Below, one piece after another: positions 1 to 7,860 of a stretch of DNA of 26,368 nt. The stretch is taken from positions 1-26,368 of the forward strand of contig JAUCBJ010003961.1 of assembly GCA_032718475.1 (NCBI GenBank), in the 5' to 3' direction. Source of the stretch: Nemertoderma westbladi. Taxonomy: Eukaryota; Xenacoelomorpha; Nemertodermatida; Nemertodermatidae. Every line of letters begins with the position of its first letter. Within the stretch, counting starts at the first letter, position 1. Position numbers and translations under genes: made by a program. Under the pieces are notes generated by a model that worked only from the letters and a program-made list of their open reading frames with translations, had not been told where the DNA came from and did no database searches.

Positions 1-285
1 ATTAATTAGACAATTTAAAGTTATTTACCGACCAAAAAGGTATAAAAGGTGCCGACAGAGAAAATAAATTCAGTTCACATATTTTCCCCCTTATTTTTCC
101 GCTTTTTGACTGCCCGTAATTATTCTTCCCCCGATATTTTTGACAGTAACAAAGTCGAAGTGTGTTCTCAGCGCTAAAAGTTTCCAAGTAAAGCGAGAAA
201 GGATAAATCAGCATTTTACGGTTACTTTACGAAAGCAAAGACTGACAGTATTACGGAAGTATTATTATTACTTATAATTATTATA
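1..285. other. AT-rich unannotated flank
   Basis: AT-rich sequence leading into the 15-bp satellite. No convincing coding region, RNA gene or repeat is visible. The last 25 bases are low-complexity TTATTA/ATAATA. Confidence 0.5.
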
Positions 286-1555
286 ATAGTAAAAATATCG
301 CGAATACAAATATCGCGAGTAAAAATATCATGATTAAAATATCGCGAGTAAAAATATCGCGAGTAAAAATATCACGAGTAAAAATATCGCGAGTAAAAAT
401 ATCACGAGCAAAAATATCGCGAGTAAAAATATCGCGAGTAAAAATATCGCGAGTAAAAATATCGCGATTAAAAATATCGCGAGTAAAAATATCGCGAGTA
501 AAAATATCGCGAGTAAAAATATCGCGAGTAAAAATATCGCGAGTAAAAATATCACGAGCAAAAATATCGCGAGTAAAAATATCGCGAGTAAAAATATCAC
601 GATTAAAAATATCGCGAGTAAAAATATCGCGAGTAAAAATATCGCGAGTAAAAATATCGCGATTAAAAATATCACGAGTAAAAATATCGCGAGTAAAAAT
701 ATCGCGAGTAAAAATATCGCGAGTAAAAATAACGCGAGTAAAAATATCGCGAGTAAAAATATCGCGAGTAAAAATATCGCGAGTAAAAATATCACGATTA
801 AAAATATCGCGAGTAAAAATATCACGATTAAAAATATCGCGATTAAAAATATCGCGAGTAAAAATATCGCGAATAAAAATATCGCGAGTAAAAATATCGC
901 GAGTAAAAATATCGCGAGTAAAAATATCACGAGTAAAAATATCGCGAGTAAAAATATCACGATTAAAAATATCGCGAGTAAAAATATCGCGAAGAAAAAT
1001 ATCGCGAGTAAAAATATCGCGATTAAAAATATCGCGAGTAAAAATATCGCGAGTAAAAATATCGCGAGTAAAAATATCGCGAGTAAAAATATCGCGAGTA
1101 AAAATATCGCGAGTAAAAATATCGCGAGTAAAAATATCACGAGCAAAAATATCGCGAGTAAAAATATCGCGAGTAAAAATATCACGATTAAAAATATCGC
1201 GAGTAAAAATATCGCGATTAAAAATATCGCGAGTAAAAATATCGCGAGGAAAAATATCGCGAGTAAAAATATCGCGATTAAAAATATCGCGAGTAAAAAT
1301 ATCGCGAGTAAAAATATCGCGAGTAAAAATATCGTGAGTAAAAATATCGCGAGTAAAAATATCGCGAGTAAAAATATCGCGAGTAAAAATATTAAGAGTA
1401 AAAATATCGCGAGTAAAAATATCGAGAGGACAAATATCGAGAGTAAAAACATCGGTGAATAAAAATATCGCGAATTAAATATCGAGAGTTAAAATTCGCG
1501 AGTAAAAATTTGAGAAGTACGGTAATAATATCGCGAGTAAAAATATCGCGAGTAA
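286..1555. repeat. 15-bp satellite array, about 84 units
   Basis: The unit is AAAAATATCGCGAGT, phased at 15 bp for over a kilobase. Because 15 is a multiple of three and one frame on each strand lacks stops, both strands read as long pseudo-proteins: K-I-S-R-V repeats on + (330-1337) and F-L-L-A-I repeats on - (334-1452). These are by-products of the repeat and are not called as genes. Most variants fall in the TCGCGA core (TCACGA is commonest) or in the last three bases (GTA, TTA, GCA, GGA). The array decays from about 1390, and the last recognisable units are at 1530-1555. Confidence 0.97.
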
Positions 1556-1814
1556 GGAAGGCATAAATAATCTCTCTGAAATATGGATCGTAATATCACA
1601 ATAGTGATTATATAAAATTAAAGGTCTATGGTAAAACACAGATGTACAACGCCTGATACGATTGTAATTATCAACATTTGATTGAATGAATTGACTGAAT
1701 ATATTTCAAGAGGTGCTTATTAATTGACTTAATATTTTTCCAGATGCCAGAGGTGCCTGAAAAGAGATAAATAAGTATGGCCTCATTCAACTAAGGTATA
1801 GGGTAATTTAATTA
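1556..1814. other. Unannotated AT-rich spacer
   Basis: Follows the decayed end of the 15-bp satellite. I see no coding potential, repeat or RNA gene here. Confidence 0.4.
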
Positions 1815-2475
1815 ATTGAAATGTTAATATAACACAACCCACCTGAAAGTTTTGTTGCAAGGGTTTTCCTTGTCGGTAACTTCATATCTGATTCAATTTT
1901 CTCATTTGACAGCGTCATGTCTGTCTGAATTACTGTCTGTCCGTCAAAATATGACCGACAGCTGAACAGACAAACAGACAATGTGGAATCAAAAATGAAA
2001 TCACCAACCATGAAAACCCCCATAACAAAATTTTTAGCTACAATAGTTGGTGTGCTTTCCTATTACTTTGAGAGACATACAGTATCTCTGGACAGAATGA
2101 AAAACCGACAGACAGACATACAGACATAGTAGGTTTTGTTTAAAGTGAAAACTGACATCGGAAATGAAATCAGCAAAAATTGTACAAAAATTGTAGCTTG
2201 TTGGAATGGTATCCTTATATTTTGACAGACAGACAGACGGACATACAGACCGACATAGAGACCTAATAGACTTCGCTAAAAGTTTTGTTAAAAGTGAAAA
2301 CTGACATCGGATATGAACTCAGCGACCCAAAAAGTCAAATTTAAAAGTTTTAGCTACATAGGTGGTGTGATTTCCTTATATTTTGACAGGCAGATCGTCG
2401 GACGGACAGACATATAGACATAATAGTTTTCGTGAAAAGTAAAAACTTACGATTGGAATTAATTCAGCGACCAGT
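1815..2475. repeat. Diverged GACA-rich repeats, one copy inverted
   Basis: Three or four degenerate copies, about 115-165 bp each, share the order TTTTGACAGACAGACA, AAAGTGAAAACTGACATCGG, ATGAAnTCAGCGACC, then TTTTAGCTACA and TGGTGTG. Copies begin near 1957, 2100, 2222 and 2385. The stretch 1815-1955 matches the same order on the opposite strand: its reverse complement carries GAATCAGATATGAAGTTACC, aligning with GAATCAAAAATGAAATCACC at 1986. The copies are old, with many substitutions and indels. Confidence 0.75.
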
Positions 2476-2931
2476 TGTGACAGTTTCCACAGACACTTAC
2501 ACGCAGTAAGGTAAACATAGTCACTGATAAATTTTAACTAGGGCCTACATTAGCTATTAACAAACGGTTTGAAATTGTAAAATCCTCATAAAGATCTGCA
2601 CCAGGGGGACTGAAAATAAAAAATAAACTTTATTCGGAATTAGTCACCCCCCTCCCCTAAGCGACATTTCAAGAAAGTGTTGCGTTTTCCACTACGTGTT
2701 TCTCTCCATTGGTTGTCAATATATATATATAATATCTATAATATATATAATATCTAGAAGATGTGAATGTCCTGCAAAGTGGAGGCGGTTCTGTTCAAAA
2801 CTGTTAAGCTCGGGGGAGACATTTTCAATGTTGTATATTGTCTCGTTGAAGATGATGATTTAGTAAAGATTCTTTCATTAATATAATAATACACTCTATG
2901 TGAACACATAAAAGTGAGTGAAAGATACAGT
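2476..2931. other. Upstream region of the transporter gene
   Basis: Non-coding. It contains a pyrimidine run near 2646 and an AT dinucleotide-rich stretch at 2719-2757. An in-frame TAA at 2887-2889 closes the reading frame before the transporter ATG, so no longer N terminus exists without splicing. No confident TATA box or initiator can be assigned. Confidence 0.5.
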
Positions 2932-4251
2932 ATGGCTACAAGATGTCAGTCAAACAAAGTGGTTCCAATTATTTCTTATGATACAAATGAAATTGTTGCA
3001 GAAGATGTCATTAAAAAGGGTTGGAGACTTTACATGTTGGTGGCCATATTGGTGGTGTATCAAATAATACCAGGTTGGTGTCACAGTCTATTGGAGCCCT
3101 TTTTCCCAATTGTAGTAGAGCATCGTGGTTGGTCAAAGACTCTGATTGGTGCGTTATTTGCATCGTTTTCATTGGTGAGATTTATTATTTACCTTGCATT
3201 CCCCCATTCAATCAACAATTGGGGGACTGGTATCTCTTTGGGTCTATTTGGTGTTATTGGGGCAGTTTCCCAGTTGGCATTCGGGTTTGTAGAATATATT
3301 CCTTATAACAATGGAATATTATATATACTCATATGTTTTTTATTGCGGATAATTGAAGCTTTTGGGCTAAATATCAGTTTCATGTATTCATACAGCCTAT
3401 TGATGGAATTGTGGCCAACACAACGAACCGTTTTAGCTAGTGTAGCAGTTGTTTGCAGTGGCGTGGGATTAATGGTTGCACCAATTTTTGGTTCAACAAT
3501 TTTTGCAGCATTTGGTTTTGAGTTCCCATTTATAATATCCGGTTTGTTGTTTCTTATTATTACACTCTACTGCTGGAAAGAGTCGCCATCGTATATTTAT
3601 GACAGATGCCAACCGGACGTGAGACCAACTTATCGGGAACTTTTGAAGAATCCAGCTATTACACTTATCTTTATTTTGCATTCATTTTGGAGATTGCTCT
3701 CAGCATTTACCATTGCCTTCTATGCTGCGTACATCCATCACGACTACAATATGAGTCAGTACAGCATTGGTCTGATCTATATGATTTGTCCAGGTTTATT
3801 TACTTTCATTGGCCTAATAATGTCTTTAATGATGAAGAAATTAAAACCTATCATACCAACTATATTTGGTGCAATGTTACTAGCAATATCAATGCAACTA
3901 ACAGGACCTACAGAACTACTGGGTTTACCTCAATATCTCGGTATCTCTATTACTGGATGCGTTCTCTTTGGATTCGGGTCTGGATTATACGTTGGCCCTG
4001 GGTTGGAAACACAAACACAACTGGCTGTGGAGGTTTGTGGCTATCCTGATAATGTTGACACCAGATCCCTTCTCCAACAAATGTTGCGAATTGCACTCTC
4101 TGTTGGTGCTATCATTGGTCCGGTTTTTGGAGGTTTTCTCAATGATTATTTTGGCATGGAGATCGCTTGCTCGCTTCTCAGTATCCTGGGAGTGCCATTT
4201 ATTTTCTCTCTCATCGGTGTGTTTACTTTTAAATGTGGTGTTGGAAACTAA
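2932..4251 (+). CDS. MFS transporter, SLC18B1-like, single exon
   Basis: Predicted 439-residue membrane transporter of the major facilitator superfamily, fully open without introns. I chose ATG 2932 (A at -3, G at +4) over GTG 2914; an in-frame stop lies at 2887. About twelve hydrophobic segments are visible: near 33-52, 71-92, 98-117, 127-150, 165-190, 197-213, 240-262, 277-298, 306-322, 332-357, 388-409 and 411-434. After TM1 comes EPFFPIVVEHRGWS, similar to the PFFP-x-x-x-x-x-x-G-x-S start of the vesicular amine transporter/SLC18B1 branch. TM5 has GVGLMVAPIFGS, a motif C-like stretch. Near the end GYPDNVDTRSLL and GAIIGPVFGGFLNDYFG also resemble SLC18B1. The usual loop 2-3 G-x-x-x-D-x-x-G-R motif is degenerate (PHSINNWGTG). 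The family exports amines or polyamines by proton exchange; the substrate here is not deducible. The absence of introns would fit a retrocopy or an intron-poor local family. Confidence 0.82.
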   Translation: MATRCQSNKVVPIISYDTNEIVAEDVIKKGWRLYMLVAILVVYQIIPGWCHSLLEPFFPIVVEHRGWSKTLIGALFASFSLVRFIIYLAFPHSINNWGTGISLGLFGVIGAVSQLAFGFVEYIPYNNGILYILICFLLRIIEAFGLNISFMYSYSLLMELWPTQRTVLASVAVVCSGVGLMVAPIFGSTIFAAFGFEFPFIISGLLFLIITLYCWKESPSYIYDRCQPDVRPTYRELLKNPAITLIFILHSFWRLLSAFTIAFYAAYIHHDYNMSQYSIGLIYMICPGLFTFIGLIMSLMMKKLKPIIPTIFGAMLLAISMQLTGPTELLGLPQYLGISITGCVLFGFGSGLYVGPGLETQTQLAVEVCGYPDNVDTRSLLQQMLRIALSVGAIIGPVFGGFLNDYFGMEIACSLLSILGVPFIFSLIGVFTFKCGVGN

Positions 4252-4454
4252 AATTAATATTGATGTAATGTGTTATTGTTTATTTCTTCATTGAATTTGT
4301 TTATTTGTGTTGGTCTTGAATTATTTATGTTGCACTTGAGTATATTAATGTCGTGTCATACCGGTACCCCATCAAACTCCATAAAACTTTCTCCTGTTAT
4401 ATTTCACTTTGCAGTTTACCCCCGCCATGTGTACAGTGGGGCTGAATCGAAAAC

Positions 4455-4460
4455 AATAAA
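4455..4460 (+). promoter_or_regulatory. Candidate polyadenylation signal AATAAA
   Basis: A canonical AATAAA hexamer lies about 204 nt after the transporter stop codon on the same strand. The spacing suits a short 3' UTR, but the surrounding sequence is AT-rich, so chance occurrence is possible. Confidence 0.45.
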
Positions 4461-4585
4461 ATAATTAGTATATGTTATAAGGTAGAAAGAAATACTGTAC
4501 ATCCATAGCCACAGTGTTTCGTTAAATTTTACTGAATTGCTTTACAGCAGAAATAATACGTTCCAATATACTGCCGTCAGAAGGT

Positions 4586-4856
4586 AGAACACCCTATCGC
4601 AAAAAATCATGTGAATCAGCAAATCGTGAGATTTTGACCCGTATATGTTCAAGAAGAGGAAAGATTGGAAAATTTGTTGATATCAAAATATTAAATTTTC
4701 ATTCGCATGGCATTAAGCACGGAAATAAGATATATCGGTAGGGTGTTTTGCATATCACAATAATTAAAATTTTCGCATAGGGTGTTTTTACGGTGAACGA
4801 ATTGCAATTGTTAGGGTGTTTTGCATATCACAGATGTTACATAGGGTGATTTTATT
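4586..4856. repeat. TAGGGTG-centred short repeats in both orientations
   Basis: An exact 21-bp string beginning TAGGGTGTTTTGCATATC occurs at 4739-4759 and 4812-4832, 73 bp apart. Shorter versions (TAGGGTGTTTTT, TAGGGTGATTTT) lie at 4778 and 4842. ACACCCTATCGCAAAAAATC near 4588 is the same motif on the other strand. This could be the remains of a small element with inverted ends. No coding capacity. Confidence 0.6.
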
Positions 4857-5095
4857 ATCCTGTAATTACTTTGGATTTCCGGCTGGGGTGGAATGGGTGT
4901 TTATTTGTTGCGAATTTATAAGTGATTTTTTAATATAAAAATTAAAGAGATAAATAGTAAATAGTTTTTATTCCAAAATTATAACATTATTCAACGCCGT
5001 TAGTATTAACAGCGAGTTGTTATTTAGCACTACACAACTTTAGAGGACATTACAGCATTGTATTGGCCTGTACATTTAGTATTGTATTTGGTGTT
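4857..5095. other. Unannotated spacer
   Basis: Mixed AT-rich sequence. The string AGAGGACATTAC at 5042 recurs in the hairpin arm at 5142, suggesting a related fragment. Nothing else is visible. Confidence 0.35.
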
Positions 5096-5184
5096 ATTGT
5101 TTACGTGGTAACTAATGTCGGCGTTAAGTAATGTCCACTAAGAGGACATTACTTAACGCCATCATTGATTACCACGTAAACAAT
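5096..5184. repeat. 41-bp inverted repeat with 7-nt loop
   Basis: The left arm (5096-5136) begins ATTGTTTACGTGGTAA and ends GGCGTTAAGTAATGTCC. The right arm (5144-5184) is its reverse complement with about four mismatches. The loop is ACTAAGA. As single-stranded DNA or RNA it would form a long, nearly perfect hairpin. It is likely a small MITE or foldback remnant. Confidence 0.9.
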
Positions 5185-5436
5185 AGGAGGAAATTTGCCT
5201 GACAGCCAGATAGGCCTACTGCATTACCTACCGGTAGGCAGGGTATAGCTATTAATAACCAGTAGGGCCTAGCTACAGTGTATTATTATAACATGACTCC
5301 AAACGCCACCATAAATATAAGCTAACTTATTTATAACACAATTTATGTAATTTTTACATTTATTTATACAGCAACTAATATAATTTGTACAGTTTCTATC
5401 ACTTATAATGTATATGTACATAATTTCGTAATGTTT

Positions 5437-5602
5437 GGAATAAAACTACATACATACTTGTTGCAAAGTACTTTACAGTGTTCTGATCCTCGTGGCTTTA
5501 TTTTCACTCACTCACTAACGTTCGTTCGTGTAACAAAGCCACTCGGATCATCACACTGTAAAGTGCTACTTTACACACAAGTATGTAAATAGTTATTTTA
5601 AC
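5437..5602. repeat. About 50-65-bp inverted repeat with 35-nt loop
   Basis: The left core 5451-5499 (TACATACTTGTTGCAAAGTA to CGTGGCTTT) pairs with 5535-5587 (AAAGCCACTCGGATCATC to AAGTATGTA), with a few mismatches and a small indel. Weaker pairing extends out to 5437 and 5602. The loop 5500-5534 has ACTC and GTTC runs. It is independent of the 5096 hairpin in sequence. Probably a MITE-type foldback remnant. Confidence 0.87.
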
Positions 5603-5974
5603 AAAGCTCATTAGAAGCTGCTACGTTCATTACAATGTAAACTCCAGTAGGTATCTTGAATTTCCTGACGATGTTTACTATTATATTCTATTTACAGCCC
5701 AGCTTGCACTTATTTGTGCAACCAGCATCGCGCAATGCGTGTTTATGAGAGTCCCTAATGAATGTAGAGTATGTATATGTAAATATGTATATCGGTATAT
5801 GCAGTATGTAAATGTAGTATCATGAGAGCGATATCTGCTTTGGGCTGGTATGGCATTACCATGTAAAATCCTCTGTTTCGTGGATATGCTAACTGTTGGA
5901 AGATATAATTCTCTTCAACCATAGATCATAACCATTATCCAAGAGTTCGTTCAATTCCGGAAACAAATCATTTA
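5603..5974. other. Unannotated spacer
   Basis: Non-coding. Degenerate GTATGTATAT/GTAAATATG low complexity lies near 5767-5815. Nothing else is recognised. Confidence 0.35.
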
Positions 5975-7020
5975 TAACTCCATCACCTCCGGCATCCCCT
6001 GTCCACCCACTCCATCTACCTCCGACATCCTCCGTCCACTCACTCCATCACCTCCGGCATCCCCTGTCCACCCACTCAATCTACCCCCGGCATCCCCTGT
6101 CCACCCACTCCATCACCTCCGGCATCCCCTGTCCACCCACTCAATCTACCCCCGGCATCCCCTGTCCACCCACTCCATCACCTCCGGCATCCCCTGTCCA
6201 CCCACTCCATCTACCTCCGGCATTCCCTGTCCGCTTACACCATCTACCTCCGACACCCCCTGTCCACCCACTTCATCTATCTCCGACACCCCCTGGCCAT
6301 CCACTCCATCTACCTCCGACACCCCCTGACCATCCACTCCATCTACCTCCGACACCCCCTGGCCATCCACTCCATCACCTCCGGCATCCCCTGTCCACCC
6401 ACTCAATCTACCCCCGGCATCCCCTGTCCACCCACTCCATCACCTCCGGCATCCCCTGTCCACCCACTCAATCTACCCCCGGCATCCCCTGTCCACCCAC
6501 TCCATCACCTCCGGCATCCCCTGTCCACCCACTCCATCTACCTCCGGCATTCCCTGTCCGCTTACACCATCTACCTCCGACACCCCCTGTCCACCCACTT
6601 CATCTATCTCCGACACCCCCTGGCCATCCACTCCATCTACCTCCGACACCCCCTGACCATCCACTCCATCTACCTCCGACACCCCCTGGCCATCCACTCC
6701 ATCACCTCCGACATCCCCTGTCTGCTTACACCATCTTCCTCTGACAACCCCTGTCCACCCACTCCACCAACATCCGATATCCCCTGTCCATCCACTCCAT
6801 TTACCTCCGACATCCCCTGTCCACCCACTCCATCTACCTCCGACACCCCCTGGCCATCTACTCCATCACCTCCGACATCCCCTGTCCGCTTACACCATCT
6901 TCCTCTGACATCCCCTGTCCACCCACTCCACCTACATCCGATATCCCCTGTCCGCTTCCTTACACCAGCTACCTCCGACATCCCCTGTCCGCTTACACCA
7001 TCTACCACCGATACCAGTAG
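5975..7020. repeat. 32/33-bp minisatellite with 327-bp higher-order repeat
   Basis: C-rich units (core CATCCCCTGTCCACCCACTC) run for about 32 copies. Units of 33 bp (containing ATCTACC) alternate with units of 32 bp (containing ATCACC), so any reading frame shifts at each 32-bp unit. Ten units form a higher-order block: 6045-6371 is repeated at 6372-6698, and the match continues to about 6705 before GGC changes to GAC. The last third (6700-7020) is more diverged, with ATCTTCCTCTGACA variants. On the - strand the 33-bp units encode an 11-residue D-G-V-x-G-Q-G-x-S-E-V repeat. Confidence 0.95.
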
Positions 7021-7044
7021 TAGGAGAAGCAGTGTCCCCCTCAT
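6670..7044 (-). CDS. Doubtful ORF: signal-peptide-like start plus 11-residue repeats
   Basis: A 124-codon ORF starts at an ATG outside the minisatellite. Its N terminus, MRGTLLLLLLVSVVDGVSGQ, has the basic-hydrophobic-small-residue layout of a secretory signal peptide. It then runs into D-G-V-x-G-Q-G-M-S-E-V repeats, with a region out of repeat phase around residues 30-55. It may be a secreted repetitive protein gene whose repeat has since frameshifted, or a chance ORF in a minisatellite. No promoter or homologue is recognised. I lean towards chance or a decayed gene. Confidence 0.2.
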   Translation of the reverse strand: MRGTLLLLLLVSVVDGVSGQGMSEVAGVRKRTGDIGCRWSGWTGDVRGRWCKRTGDVGGDGVDGQGVSEVDGVGGQGMSEVNGVDGQGISDVGGVGGQGLSEEDGVSRQGMSEVMEWMARGCRR

Positions 7045-7653
7045 AGTCCTCCCTAGCTTGGGCTATGGGCATTCCATTCGGAGGCAATTAAAAAATGCCA
7101 AATTCCGGTGCTAAATTGCGATGCGCGCCATATGTCACCATCGGCAGTTGCCATCAACCAATCGTAGCGTAGCCTAACCTCGCGATGCCCGCCTTACTCG
7201 ACTACTGACTAACTACTAACCCTAATGTTATTCACCTTTTTGCCACGTTACCACCACCACCACCACTGTATACTGTATATGGTGACGACGTGGCCATCTA
7301 CACGCATCACGCATATACCCTCCCTCGATATTATATATTATATTATATCGATTGCCAACTCAACGACTGCTGTCGCCAAACCAACAAACCAACCAACCAG
7401 CCAGTCTGATACATGAAATTCCGCCACGCGTCAACTACGCGTATACGAGCATTTCCATAGTAGTTACTCAAGCTAACCGATCCCTCAGCATCTGTGCCAT
7501 ATTGAAAGGCTACTACTAACATTATACTGTGCGTTTTTATTATAATTATTGATTATTATTACGCACAACCCAATGATTCATATTCTTTCACATATTTCCC
7601 ATCCACGCAACCATTCATCCACATTGCAACCCATCTCTTTTCTTATTTTTCTT
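7045..7653. other. Unannotated spacer with simple repeats
   Basis: Non-coding, with an ACC trinucleotide run near 7250-7265 and CCAACAAACCAACCAACCAG near 7378-7402. The TATATTATATTATATCG stretch near 7330 is low complexity. Nothing else is supported. Confidence 0.4.
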
Positions 7654-7684
7654 ACCATTATAAATGCCGGGCATTTATAATGGT
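7654..7684. repeat. 31-bp perfect palindrome
   Basis: Two 15-bp arms (7654-7668 starting ACCATTATAAATGCC, and 7670-7684) are exact reverse complements around a single central G. It lies 10 bp before a long C run. Confidence 0.95.
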
Positions 7685-7694
7685 CTGGGCGGAT

Positions 7695-7719
7695 CCCCCC
7701 CCCCCCCCCCCCCTCCCCC
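7695..7719. repeat. Poly-C tract
   Basis: A run of about 18 C, then T, five C, T, C, followed by GGGG. It is the first of several long C or G runs in this window (7823, 18431, 22138, 23641). Tract length in such runs is often unreliable in assemblies. Confidence 0.9.
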
Positions 7720-7814
7720 TCGGGGTAGATAGGGTCAATGTCAATTTAGGGAAAGTCGCAGCCGCAGGTTACAGGGGTACGTTATTCTATCCAAAACAAT
7801 AAACGAAACTCACA

Positions 7815-7840
7815 ACATCAATCCCCCCCCCCCATCTTCA
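7815..7840. repeat. Left flanking direct repeat of the 71-bp element
   Basis: ACATCAAT, then 11 C, then ATCTTCA. The same string with 15 C is found at 18423-18452, on the far side of the array. It is separated from the first 71-bp unit by 20 bp (7841-7860). Confidence 0.85.
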
Positions 7841-7860
7841 AGACATCTTCTTCAAACATG

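Noticed and set aside
3021-4294. Other-frame ORFs over the transporter (3021-3308, 3493-3681, 3606-4049, 3968-4294)
   Set aside because: They are shadows of the SLC18B1-like frame, with no domain or composition of their own.
4270-4464. 64-codon + ORF after the transporter
   Set aside because: Short, unrecognised, overlaps the likely 3' UTR.
6146-6697. Two - strand repeat ORFs (6146-6406 and 6473-6697)
   Set aside because: They are identical translations of the duplicated minisatellite block, broken by 32-bp units; not genes.
7225-7416. 63-codon + ORF with a poly-His stretch
   Set aside because: Comes from the ACC repeat; no other support.
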